Source of the DNA: Euprymna scolopes
Lineage: Eukaryota; Mollusca; Cephalopoda; Sepiida; Sepiolidae
DNA length: 37,226 nt
NCBI GenBank assembly: GCA_024364805.1
Contig: CM044489.1
Location: 127,975,932 to 128,013,157, forward strand
Reading direction: 5' to 3'
Shown here: one piece after another, positions 10,991 to 20,938 of the stretch
Layout of the letters: each line of letters opens with the position of its first letter
Numbering within the stretch: the stretch's first letter is position 1
Position numbers and translations under genes: made by a program
Notes under the pieces: model-generated
Seen by the model: the letters and a program-made list of their open reading frames with translations, nothing else
Database searches by the model: none
Told to the model about the DNA's origin: nothing

Positions 10991-11188
10991 GTATTTTATT
11001 TTATAACCTCAATATATAAACTTAGTTCATTACAGTTGCTTGCACAGACAGAAGAATACTAGGTCTGTTTCGTAAAATGATAGAAAGTTTTAAATTTCAC
11101 CCTTCGAGAAAACAAACAGGGTATTTCACTGTCTGTGAAAACAACTGTAATGGGCTAAGTTAATATCTTGAGGTTGTAAAATAAAAAC
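10991..11188. mobile_element. Foldback / MITE-like inverted repeat
   Basis: Arms of about 60 bp (10991-11051 and 11129-11188) are inverted copies with few differences. The left arm contains TTTATTTTATAACCTCAA and ends CACAGACAG; the right arm starts CTGTCTGTG and ends GAGGTTGTAAAATAAAAAC. The inner spacer itself has weak symmetry (GTCTGTTT versus AAACAAAC). It lies just downstream of the Penelope-like tail and may belong to it. No coding potential. Confidence 0.7.
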
Positions 11189-11229
11189 AAAAAAAACATA
11201 TTCAGCTCTACGAACGTATCGAGCACTTT

Positions 11230-11235
<6 letters not shown>

Positions 11236-11265
<30 letters not shown>

Positions 11266-11611
11266 NNNNNNNNNNNNNNNNNNNNNNNNNNNNNNNNNNN
11301 NNNNNNNNNNNNNNNNNNNNNNNNNNNNNNNNNNNNNNNNNNNNNNNNNNNNNNNNNNNNNNNNNNNNNNNNNNNNNNNNNNNNNNNNNNNNNNNNNNNN
11401 NNNNNNNNNNNNNNNNNNNNNNNNNNNNNNNNNNNNNNNNNNNNNNNNNNNNNNNNNNNNNNNNNNNNNNNNNNNNNNNNNNNNNNNNNNNNNNNNNNNN
11501 NNNNNNNNNNNNNNNNNNNNNNNNNNNNNNNNNNNNNNNNNNNNNNNNNNNNNNNNNNNNNNNNNNNNNNNNNNNNNNNNNNNNNNNNNNNNNNNNNNNN
11601 NATATATATAT
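11236..11611. repeat. (TA)n tract interrupted by an assembly gap
   Basis: TA repeats run into 336 unresolved bases (11266-11601) and resume for about 10 bases. The gap size may be an estimate. Any open frame across the Ns is meaningless. Confidence 0.95.
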
Positions 11612-11936
11612 TGTAATTGGAACACTGGCGTTGCATAAAATTTTCCGTCATTGTAGAAGGAAGTAATGAAAACATCTAAAGCAACATTCTTATGCACCAT
11701 AGTGTTGTTTTCACGTCCAATGTAAACAAATATTTGTTGAGCTATCTTAAATAAGGAGATTCTACTAAACGTCCACTATCATTATGAATCATCTTGGCAC
11801 CTATTAATACTTATTCTAGATACTTGATACCCATTAATCCTTTGTCTTGGGTCGCTTTTAGGCCTTGATAAATTATGATTCTTAATTAAAGCCGTTTCAG
11901 AAGTAAGTCGGATTCTACCTTTTTAGGCGACTGCGT
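11612..11936. other. Spacer, nothing recognised
   Basis: Moderately AT-rich, with no motif or repeat boundary that I can identify. Confidence 0.5.
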
Positions 11937-12400
11937 GTGAAAAGAAAGAAGAGGCTTGAAGTTTTGTTCCAAGTTCTGCAGAAGGGCAGGTCCTGTAGAA
12001 TCAGCAGAAAAGAAAGTCCTGTAAAGTCAGCAGACGAGCAAGTCCCAAAAAATCACACACACACTAAGGTACTCTTAAAGCTGCAGCAGTTCACCGATAC
12101 GATCACACTGACGTCGATCCTAGAAAAGACACACCCATGTTCCAAACACACTCCCTTTATCCTTCCGGCGTTCGTCCTCGGCCAATCAGCAGCCAAAGAA
12201 CAGTCACGTGGGGCCCAGTGATGATCGCACAATCTAAGATGAGGACGGCGCCATTTTGGAATTTGTTTCATGTTTCGGCCATGCACGTACGCACACCGTA
12301 GGAGCGTTCCAAGGTAAGGCATGACGCGCAGACACGTGGGCGCTTCCTCCCTTCATTTTCTTCGACTCTACATTAATAAAAGAGCAAAGTGTAACTCAAA
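11937..12400 (+). other. GC-richer segment, possible solo LTR fossil
   Basis: Markedly richer in G+C than its surroundings. It contains two direct repeats built on TCCTGTARARTCAGCAGA (about 11985-12035), a CCAAT box (about 12181) and AATAAA near 12375. This arrangement would suit an old LTR's promoter and polyadenylation regions, but I cannot define both ends or a target duplication. It could equally be another repeat or a host regulatory region. Confidence 0.25.
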
Positions 12401-12608
12401 GTTCCATTGTCCTGCTTCCAAGCCGACTAATGTATGAGAGCCTTCAAGTCTAATGTAAAAACTTCTTATTGAACCGTTCCCTTAAATAATCAAATTTTGC
12501 CTAATTTACACATTTAACGACGAATCCATTACCACAGCACATTCGTTTACCGTTATCCTCGACTTGCATTAGGGCTTTGATAAGTGGTGACTCTGTTGTG
12601 AAAAAAAA
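12400..12608 (+). mobile_element. LINE C: 3' end fragment, same family as LINE B
   Basis: Begins with the last coding piece, reading CFQAD, a stop, then CMRAFKSNVKTSY. This parallels CFPAD...FKSNVNKFL near 36388-36440. The 3' untranslated part then aligns with 36430-36585 through TTCAAGTCTAA, GAACCGTTC, ATCAAATTTT and the terminal CTTTGATAAGTGGTGACTC followed by TGTGAAAAAAAA. It is a severely 5'-truncated LINE insertion. Confidence 0.7.
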
Positions 12609-12815
12609 TCATAACATTGATTGTTCCATGCTGTTACTATATTAATCTGTGAGGTTTCATCTATAAAAATTAACGAAATGTAGATATTGTATTGCATTAG
12701 ATACGCAAGAGGAGGGGAAATGTGAGTGTTGGATATTAGGAAATGTGAAGTGAGATTATCATGTAGAAAGCAAGGGTGGTTTAGCGACGGAGAACGAATG
12801 AAGGCTAAATGTTCA

Positions 12816-13194
12816 GATTAGGTCCACCTCCACAATTTTCTTTTACATAACGACTTTTATATGGTTTTCGACTATGCTAAATACGAAAATAGCATTGGAA
12901 TTTTGCAGAAATAAGTAGTTATCGAGATATAAAACGTCGTATTATGCATTGTATTCTTCGGCGGCCATCTTTTTTACACACGTGCGCGGCCCCATAAACA
13001 AATATACCCATCTATGACTGACACTAGACCCGCGTAAAAAAGATGGCCGCCAGAGAATACAATGCATAATACAACTTTTTATATCTCGATGACTAATTAT
13101 TTCGGCAAAATTGCAATGCGATTTTCGTATTCAGCATAGTCGAAAACCTATGAAAGGTGTCATTTAAAAGAAAATTGTGGAGGTGGACCTAATC
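12816..13194. mobile_element. Long-TIR MITE / foldback element, 379 bp
   Basis: Two arms of about 165 bp (12816-12983 and 13032-13194) are near-complete inverted copies separated by a unique spacer of about 48 bp. The outer ends read GATTAGGTCCACCTCC and GGAGGTGGACCTAATC; the inner ends carry GGCGGCCATCTTTTTTAC and its complement. A TA at 12819-12820 and 13190-13191 could be the target duplication, leaving GGTCCACC termini, but the symmetry extends past it. No transposase is present. The transcript would fold into a hairpin over 150 bp long. Confidence 0.85.
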
Positions 13195-13800
13195 GAAAAA
13201 AAATACTGTATGAAGAAAAGAATAAAGTAAACAAAATGGGAAATAAAGAGTAAACAAAAATAAAGGAAGGTACAATGAACACGTTTAGGAATGAACACGT
13301 TTAGGAAGGAGGATGATATTTAGACGAAACAAAAACAAAAAAAAATACATACAAAAAAACAAACAAAGAAAAACTTGCGATAAAACTGAGAATAGAGAAA
13401 AAGTTTTTAAAAAGTATGTAAACAAGGAAGCGGTCAAAAAAGTGAAAAACACAAAAATGGAAGATGGCCAGAAAACTAAGCAACAAAACATGTATCGATG
13501 AACGAAACTAATAAGAATGTAAAGCGACGAAATAATGAAAAAGATCCAAAGCAGGAAAAGGAAGCGTCGTGAGAAGAATGGATGAAAACAAGGAAGAAAA
13601 ACTAAATTAATAAAGATCAAGTAAATACAGATAAATAAAAAAAAAATCGACAAACAAAAGAAATTTAAAAAAAAACATAAAAGATAAAAACATATGAAGG
13701 AAAAATACAAAAGAAAAATAATACATATTAAAAATGAAGACAAAAGAAAGAAGAAAATGAAAATAAAGAAAAACAAAGAATTAAGTAATGATTGTAATAA
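13195..13800. repeat. A-rich low-complexity stretch
   Basis: The plus strand is strongly A-rich with AAAC/AAAG blocks. Open frames on both strands (Lys-rich plus, Phe-rich minus) arise from composition. No domain is recognisable. Confidence 0.65.
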
Positions 13801-14452
13801 AAACTATCAAATCAAACACATACGGAGATGTGTATTCTTTTGTATTTGTTTAAGAAAGTCGCTCCAGGCGTGTCATGAAGCCACTTTATGTAAGGAGTAA
13901 AAATTACTAATTTAAGGATAAATACATGCCAACGATAAGTGAAATAATTCTGGCACAGAAAACAGAAATTCCTTTCTCTTTGTCAGAATCATTGCCTATA
14001 AAATTTTAGGATTAAGGGACAAAATAAGAAAATAAGATATACGAGGCTGTTAAAAGTAAACCCACTTTACTGATTGACAACTTTTTCACCATATCAAACT
14101 TGTTTGTTTTATGCTGAAATTCGACAAATATTTTTTTGTGGAATAATAATGTACTTGGTTATATACAAATAACTCATCAGTAAACAAAATGATTTACTAA
14201 AATTATATACGTGACCCTGGCGTTGATTCATTAATTCAGGTCACAGTGATTTTGCTAGTAATTAGTTCTAGGACTACAAAACCGGATGTAGTTTCATATT
14301 ATACCCAGGAAAATATGTTTATTCATAGACGGTTCCTGTGAGTAATGGCACAAAACACTAACTCCGCACATCCCATGGATCCCGTTTAAAAGTCTTACCA
14401 CACAATGTACTTTCTGCCATAAAAAATAAACGATTATGCCAAGAAAAGTTAC
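13801..14452. other. Spacer with a possible mariner end at 14039
   Basis: TATACGAGGCTG at about 14038 resembles the outer end of mariner elements (TA, then CGAGG). I find no transposase after it and no partner end, so this is weak. Nothing else is recognised. Confidence 0.3.
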
Positions 14453-14640
14453 AAACGATATAGAGAGATACACGAACGAACAAAAACAAACGGATGCAAC
14501 GAATAATAAAAAAAAAACTTCAATGGAACAAGAAAGAGAAAGACAACTAGAAATAGAGAGAGAGAAAGAGAAGGAGAGAGGGAGAGAAGGATGAAAGTAG
14601 AAAAACAGAAAGAAATATATTTAAAAAGTGAGAAATAAAT
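14453..14640. repeat. Purine-rich (GA)-type simple sequence
   Basis: AGAGAG/GAAAG-rich plus strand. The minus-strand Ser/Leu/Phe-rich frame is a by-product. Confidence 0.7.
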
Positions 14641-15000
14641 AAAAATGCCAAAATGCACCAATGTTACAAACGAAATAGAATCTTTTATGAGAATAAAAAA
14701 AATATCGATCTGCATTTTCATGCTGTTTGCTGAATTTGCATGTTTACTTATTTATATATAAGTAAATATGCATCCATCCCGTAACGCAAATATAAGCGAG
14801 TAAAAACACTGCCGTTTTGTGCCCTAACCTGCGGACGAAATGATACCAAGTGATGAAGAAAAGCGAGTAAGCAAATAAAAAATAAGACAAAAACCGTCGC
14901 CTAAAATACATTAAGAAATAAATTATTAACCGTATAATAAAAAGAAAACTCCATTTCATTTTAGAAAAAAACGAAAACACTTTAATGTGTAGGTCATCAT

Positions 15001-15001
15001 A

Positions 15002-15060
<59 letters not shown>
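15001..15060. repeat. (AAT)n microsatellite immediately 5' of LINE D
   Basis: About 19 AAT units that stop exactly where LINE coding sequence begins. A similar tract closes the element at 16263-16313. Confidence 0.95.
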
Positions 15061-15063
<3 letters not shown>

Positions 15064-15845
15064 CCTAGGAGTACTGGAAGCAGACACCATCAAAGCAACA
15101 GAAATGAAAGAGAGAATTGGAAAGGAATACCTCAGGGGAGCAAGTAAACCTCTCGAAACCAACTTATATAGCAGAAACCTAATAAAAGGCATACATCCAT
15201 GGGCAGTATCACTAGTAAGATACTCTGGACCGTTTATAGGGTGGACTAAAGAAGAACTGAGAAAACTCGATTAGAAGACCAGGAAACTCATGACTATACA
15301 CAACGCACGACATCCAAAGGGCGATGTTGACCGACCCTACGTAAAAAGGAAAGACGACGGGAGGGGACTGGTTAATATAGAAGACTGTGTGAATGACAGC
15401 AAAAAAGAACTAGAAAAATACTTAATGGAAAACACTGAAAGAATAATTATAGCAGCAAGAGACACGGAAAAATCAATAAAACAGAAAACAGAGAGACAAA
15501 GGATAAGATAAGAAAAAAAAAGTGGGAAGAGAAACAACTACACGGAAGATTCATAAAGATGAAAAAAAACGAAAACACTTGGACATGGATGCGAAAAGGA
15601 CACATAAGCTGAGAAACTGAATCTCTAATAACTGCAGCACAAGACAACTCGATAAACACCACCAGATCAAAGCAAAGATCGACAAAACACAAGAAAACAA
15701 CAAATGCAGAATCTGTGGATAAAGAGACCAAACGATAAACTATATAATAAGTGAATGCAGCAAACTGGCCAAAAAGGAATACAAGAACAGACACGACCAA
15801 GTGGGAAGGGTAGTACACTGCAAAGGCAAAACATGAAACACTACA
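15061..15845 (+). pseudogene. LINE D: RT C-terminus with zinc knuckle (R2/NeSL-like)
   Basis: The plus strand encodes the C-terminal part of a non-LTR reverse transcriptase. It starts YLGVLEADTIKATEMKERIG, then NLIKGIHPWAVSLVRYSGP, WTKEELRKLD, a stop, and KTRKLMTIHNARHPKGDVDR and GRGLVNIEDCVN. These are the conserved thumb-region blocks of site-type LINEs with a restriction-like endonuclease. Near 15700 comes NKCRICG, a stop, then RDQTINYIISECSKLAKKEY, the zinc knuckle that normally reads C..CG...ET..HI.SEC; the His is Tyr here. At least two stops and a frame change break it. The catalytic RT domain and the endonuclease are absent. The clade is inferred from motif pattern. Confidence 0.8.
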
Positions 15846-16262
15846 TAGAACCAAGAACACTGAAGCCGCATATCTATTAGTTCTCTAACACAACCCTACC
15901 CCTATTGTCACATCACTGCCCCCCCCCCAAAAAAAAGAGCGAGACCTAATACCCAAGTAGATTCAAGGAGGAAGGAAAGACCGATGAACTGACCAAACTT
16001 CAGCCGAATAAGTGCGAAGAGAACTGAGACCTTGGGGAGGCTTATTGCCACTCAAATCCCAGCAAAGACCAATAGCTGCTGCAAACGAGAAATTAATGGC
16101 AAGCAGCTGTTGCAATAATGCAAATTTATTTGCAAATGTTATCGAATGAGATGGAGAGCACTGGACACCTGGGGAGACTTGTTGTCACTCAGCTTCCACG
16201 AACACCATAGGCTGTTTTCAGGGAAAAATCTCATAAGACCTGTGTGAAAGCTCCTTGTGAGC
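15846..16262 (+). mobile_element. LINE D 3' region with a duplicated terminal segment
   Basis: Two similar segments lie in tandem. The one at about 16024-16080 contains ACCTTGGGGAGGCTTATTGC and CACTCA; the one at about 16164-16216 contains ACCTGGGGAGACTTGTTGTC and CACTCA. Both run on to an ACCA.TAGCTG/ACCATAGGCTG block. In translation the second reads LDTWGDLLSLSFHEHHR, the usual last residues of this LINE type (T.GDLLSLKLQ). The final copy runs directly into (AAT)n. Confidence 0.65.
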
Positions 16263-16263
16263 C

Positions 16264-16298
<35 letters not shown>

Positions 16299-16313
16299 TA
16301 ATAATAATAATAA
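16263..16313. repeat. (AAT)n tail of LINE D
   Basis: About 16 AAT units with one ATG interruption, directly after the LINE 3' end. Probably the element's short-repeat tail. Confidence 0.9.
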
Positions 16314-16399
16314 CAATTTAGATATGATCGATAAAGTTACTGGAATAATTCTATGATTTGATAACATTATTAGTGCGAACACCGGTGATTTAGACTTTA

Positions 16400-17703
16400 C
16401 GAGGTGTATTCAATACGTTTCCAGACTTTTATGTGTATTTTTATTGATAGTACACGCATGAAAGTCTAGTTCCCTTCGAAGTAATCTCCCTAAGCTGCAA
16501 TGCACTTGTTGTATCAGTTCAACAACTTGTGGAAGATCCCAGTGGTCCTCTTGTGTGAGCGTGTCAATGATCCTCGTTCAACCTTTTTCCTATCCTATAT
16601 TGCCTCATAAGGCACAGGCTATAACATTTTCCTTGAGGTTAGGGAATAATCAAAAGTCAGAGGGAGAAAGGTCCGGACTATAGGGAAGGTAAGGAATTGT
16701 CTGCCTGCCCATTATGGGCAAATGTGTTGTAACAAGGATGGAGTTTGTCGACTGGTGCATTGTCCTGATGAAAATACCACTGACCGATTTGAAGAGAGCT
16801 GGCCTTTACTGAACGTTCTTCAAACCTCAATATAGTATTCCTTGTTTATTGTCTGTCCAGCTGGAACCCAGTGCATCATCCCTGTGCTGTAAAAAAGGGG
16901 GAGCGTCATAAGTTTCTGGATGGGTTTGCTCTGTCTGGCCTTCTTGGGTCCAGGAGAGCCAGCATTCTCCCACTAGGAAATCTGTTTCATAATCTCTGGG
17001 TTATAGCAGTAAATCTAACTTTCATCGCAGGTAACCAGAGAATAAAAAACTGCAGGATCTTAATTGATCAGCTCGACCATCTCCCTGCTATTATGATAAC
17101 GTTTTTCTTTCTGGTCTTCTCTGTGTACCCTTGGGACACACTTCACGCAAATCTTCAACATCTTCAGTCCCTCGAAAATAATTGTGTGTTCCGTTCCCAC
17201 ACTGACATTAAATTGTGAACTTATTGACTCTATAAATACACGATGGTCCTTATTCATGAAATGTTTTGCTGGACCAATCAACTCTGGTATTCTAACTTTT
17301 TACTCCTTCCATATCTCTCATCATCTTTCACGGACTTCCTGGATTTTTTTAATTTCTTATGCCACTTATAAACTGATGGTCGATTCATGCAAGATCGTTC
17401 AAAAACAGTCTGAAGTTTTCCACACGTTCCTGTGGCATGTTCCAAGTTTAAAACAGAATTCTATGTCCTATTGTTTTTTTTAAGTCTCGTCAGATTGCAT
17501 TTTTTAAATTCACCAGCTGTGACAATCAGACTTTAGTACGGTGTATTCCAATTCCTGCTGTAGCTGTTCATTATAACCTGAAATTATAAACATTAGACAG
17601 TTATGTCATAAGATGTGTATGAATAACATGCTGAATTTTCAAGTCTACTACAATTTTAAATAACTGTTAAAAATATATCTGGAAACTTATTGAAGACACC
17701 GCG
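16400..17703 (-). mobile_element. Full-length mariner element with TA duplication
   Basis: The ends are imperfect inverted repeats of about 30 bp: CGAGGTGTATTCAATACGTT on the left and, read inward from the right, CGCGGTGTCTTCAATAAGTT, both continuing TCCAGA. TA dinucleotides flank both ends (16398-16399 and 17704-17705), the expected mariner target duplication. The length, 1304 bp, is the family norm of about 1.3 kb. One transposase-derived reading frame occupies the interior on the minus strand. A deleted relative lies at 30990-31875. Confidence 0.9.
16490..17500 (-). pseudogene. Mariner transposase remnant
   Basis: Transposase of the D,D34D mariner family, which cuts and joins the element ends at TA sites. 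The chosen start at 17500 gives MQSDET, as in related proteins. Recognisable blocks follow in order: DIEFCFKLG, YKWHKKFKKSRKSVKDDERY of the DNA-binding part, the helix-turn-helix stretch SISSQFNVSVGTEHTIIFE and LKMLKICVKCVPRVHREDQK linker. The catalytic blocks are TCDES (first Asp), HQDNAP (second) and YSPDLSPSDF (third). All three acidic residues are still visible, but at least six stops and several frame changes separate them, so no protein is possible. Stops follow MQSDET and KKQ almost at once. Confidence 0.88.
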
Positions 17704-17705
17704 TA

Positions 17706-18263
17706 TTTCGAAGGCTTTTTTTTACGAAGAATGTAAGCTAGGTGATTAATGATGCCATTGATTGACCACGTTAGCTGCTAAAAATCAGACATAAAACATT
17801 TTAATGATAATGAAGACTATATATAAAAACAATCAAAATGGAGAAATGTAATTTAAAAAAAATAATAACTAAAAATGATGAAAAATGTAAATATTTAAAG
17901 GGAACCAATCGCAACGAAAAGATACAAACACATTTTGAATGTGATTTTAAGAAATGAAAAACAAAACCCTTTATGAGCAAGCCAACGTTGAGAAGGAAAC
18001 CAGTAAACTGGCCGCCCGCTTGAGTTTCGCTGTCTCATTAAATATTCAGTCCCACTTTTGCCCGGACTCATTTTCATTATTCAACCCGCCATCTTGGATA
18101 TATATTTATGCAACAAGTCGGCTGCTTTTGACATCGAAATTTCTACTTCACCGAAAACAACATTGCAATCAATTTTCAAAATCACCATTGCTATCAGCAC
18201 CATAAACGGCTATGAAATAAAATGTCAACACGATTATTCTAATAAACATCATCATTGCATCAT

Positions 18264-18264
<1 letters not shown>
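17706..18264. other. AT-rich spacer, no gene seen
   Basis: A slightly GC-richer portion at about 17980-18110 has open frames on both strands without recognisable domains. Confidence 0.45.

Positions 18265-18322
<58 letters not shown>
18265..18322. repeat. (ACT)n-(GCT)n compound microsatellite
   Basis: About 15 ACT units pass directly into about 5 CTG units. The Thr-Ala homopolymer frame is a by-product. Confidence 0.95.
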
Positions 18323-18323
<1 letters not shown>

Positions 18324-18989
18324 GACGATGAGTAAATCTATTTGTAACGACAGGCGTTAAATGCTATAATAATCAGAAAACGGTATTATTTTCGTTATTT
18401 CGACTCTCGAATGTATATCTGTTGATATCTTATATGCTTTTATATAGAGTGATGTGATTCACGGTTGTCTAACTGTGTCGGGTATCTACCCGAGAGTCAA
18501 AACAATGATAACAATATTTTGTTGTCGTAGCTCTAATAATAATCCATTCCTAACATCACGAATATTGCTGTCATTTATTATTACGATATTTACTTTGCAC
18601 TTCTGAAGTAACGCCTTCGTTTTCAGCACATCGTGGAAAGCGATACTATTCAGTTCTATATTATTAATCTAACACATATGGTTATCTTGTAAGATTTTAA
18701 AAGCTGAACCTAAACATCTTTAAATCTGGCATATAAAAATTAGCCAAATTTGATTTGACCATGTTATTTGCTAACTATGTTGTACTACATGATTGCCTAA
18801 CCATGTTCTGTGTATATGGTTACAGTATATTTACAAAAAAGATGAAGTCCCAATCGGACAACTCTAATCTGACTTCATTTTCAATTATGAGTAAAAATAA
18901 AACAATCAAATTGAATAACAAATTTTTTCTTTGAAAAACATGAAATGTATTTTATTCCCTAACACTTAGATCGGATTTTTTTTTTATAA
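18323..18989. other. AT-rich spacer, nothing recognised
   Basis: No motif, repeat boundary or credible coding region. Confidence 0.5.
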
Positions 18990-19266
18990 GTTTTAATGGT
19001 TGGATGTTTTTGTTTTACGACATATCAACACTTTTCAAGTTATTTAATGCCGAATCCAGTTATTTTTGAAGAATTTTCTTTTAATAGAATATATATTTTT
19101 TCAATTCGGTTTCTATTTAACCCATAGTTGGGACCCTAACAGGTACTACCACTCCGGGTCAGAGTGGACCTGGGAGCAATGGAAATTAAAGGGTGGTTCC
19201 ACACTCCCCAAAGCCTGCAAGCTTGGGGTTTCATCATCGGACATAGTTTAAGGTCATATCCAGGAC
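18990..19266 (-). mobile_element. SINE-like dispersed repeat, copy 1
   Basis: Aligns along its length with the reverse complement of 34811-35158. Shared blocks include GTCCTGGATATGACCTTAAA, CACCCTTTAATT.CCATTGC, CCACTCTGACCCGGAGTGGT and GTTGATATG.CGTAAAACAA. Read on the minus strand it ends AAACATCCAACC, comparable to the AACC-repeat tail of copy 2. It lacks copy 2's first 50-70 bases. A short repeat with a simple tail and no coding capacity fits a SINE, but I see no clear tRNA head. Confidence 0.65.
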
Positions 19267-20130
19267 CTTATAAGTTGTAAAATTGTGTGACAAGTAGAAA
19301 TTAATAAAACATGACTTTAATGCATCCCAGACAACTCCAGTTTTGTACAACTACCTTAAAATAAAGAAATAAAAATATGATAAAGCACAAGTTACCTTCC
19401 CTGTGATCACTACTATTTGAATAATGTAAGCAAAGGTTAGTCTTAGTCCTACATTTTATTGAATTTGACGAAAAAATAAGTGGCCGTATTTTTCGTTGTT
19501 TGTGAATAACGTGCAATGCTTGTCAATTTAAATACACATTTCAATCCTTCGAATAGAAAAGGACATTTTTTTCTGGAGGTCTAAGGTTAATTTATGAGAG
19601 AAATTGTGACTTCTTAGGAGTTGCACGCATTTCACTTTAGTTTCTAAATCTGCTCGAATTAGTCCAGTCGGTGCTGCCATCGGCCGCAGAAGCAAACTCT
19701 CTTCCAAAGCAGTCTCCAGTCAATCTAGACTAAACCCCGTACGTTCTCTAACTGATTGGTCTGTGTCTCGTGAACATATGCCACCTCATTTCTTTGTTAA
19801 TTTTCTTATGTCAGGTCAGTCTTATTGTTTACTTTAAAAAAATGTCATTCTTTTATTATAAAAAATATTTAACTGTAATTTTATGATTTTTTTACTACTT
19901 ATCTTGTTATTTTAAGACAATATTATGTCGTCGCAAACACACATTTAAATAACAACAAAATTCTAACATACAGCAGCGCCATCTTTAGTTTGTTTACTCG
20001 ATTTATGATAGCGAACAGGAGTATTTAAGGTTGGAAACCGAAATCTTTCCTTACGGCTTATTCACCGAATAGTAACAAAACACTCATTTATAATCCCATT
20101 TTAGCGTAGTTTACAAATGATGTGAAGAAT
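19267..20130. other. Spacer with a moderately GC-rich patch
   Basis: The patch at about 19650-19790 is richer in G+C but shows no domain or splice structure that I can defend. The rest is AT-rich. Confidence 0.45.
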
Positions 20131-20139
20131 TTGGGAATA

Positions 20140-20440
20140 ATACCGAGGCCGATGCCTCCGTTCAGTCTCGAAAGACAAAGACTACCCGTATAAGGCCAGC
20201 TGCGCGTGAAATTGTGAGGTAAGGATTTCGCAACCCCCAATCATACCTCTCCCGAATCGGCACCGTTTGAGCCCAGTGGCAAGGAGAAGTCCAGGACGAT
20301 TGGAAACAATGCCGAGATAAGCGGAGAGCACATGCAGCAGTCTCAAATGGTCACCCATTTTAATACTGACCAGGTTCAACATTGCTAAACTTTGGTGATC
20401 TAACGGGAACCGGTGTGTCAATGTGATTATGCCGAACATA
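20140..20440 (-). mobile_element. 5S rRNA-derived SINE-like repeat, copy 2
   Basis: On the minus strand the first 110 bases (20440 to about 20330) follow animal 5S rRNA: GGCATAATCACATTGACACA, CCGGTTCCCGTTAGATCACC, AAAGTTTAGCAATGTTGAAC, CTGGTCAGTATT and ATGGGTGACC. These cover the start of the gene and its internal promoter elements. The sequence then leaves 5S and continues about 190 bases with no 5S likeness, ending near 20140. A 5S head joined to an unrelated body is the architecture of 5S-derived SINEs (SINE3 class). The promoter boxes carry several changes, so current transcription is doubtful. Confidence 0.7.
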
Positions 20441-20594
20441 AGAAGTGAGTAACAAAATGAAGTATTTTACCTTGTCAAACCTTCTTTCCAATATCACAGT
20501 AAAATAAAATTATTTGTACATTTTTACAGTATAGAATTGTTTTGTTTCACTTGTCATCTGTAATTATTATCTGAAGGATACCTGTGTTAATGTA

Positions 20595-20820
20595 CAGTGT
20601 ATTCCGGATATAAGAACCCCGGACATACATGTAACACGGATATAAGAAACGTTTCTCTCGGTCTCTTTACATCACTCTTATTTCCGGGTTATACTTATAT
20701 CAGGAGTTCCTATATCCGGGTTACATTGTACATAAATACAGGCTCTAATTTGGGACCAGAGATAATCTATCTTATATACGGTTTTATTACATTCGGGTCT
20801 CTTATATTCGGGTTATACTG
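20595..20820. mobile_element. Pogo/Tigger-like MITE, 226 bp
   Basis: Terminal inverted repeats start CAGTGTATTCCGGATATAAG (left) and, read inward from the right, CAGTATAACCCGAATATAAG. Both ends are flanked by TA (20593-20594 and 20821-20822). CAG termini plus TA duplications are typical of pogo/Tigger transposons. The interior carries further degenerate copies of the ATATCCGGGTTA motif in both orientations. No transposase is encoded. Confidence 0.75.
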
Positions 20821-20938
20821 TATAAAATTAAGGATTTCATTAGCATGTGTATGTTTAGAATGCGCAAAAGTATCGTTGAAGAAATCTGGATTTCGAGTCT
20901 ACAAAAACGCAAAAATATCTTTCTTTTCTAACGACTAA

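Noticed and set aside
11230-11700. Minus-strand ORFs of about 150 codons
   Set aside because: Most of their length is the run of Ns, flanked by (TA)n.
13285-13900. Phe-rich (minus) and Lys-rich (plus) ORFs of up to 163 codons
   Set aside because: Composition of the A-rich stretch produces them on both strands; no domain or bounded coding signal.
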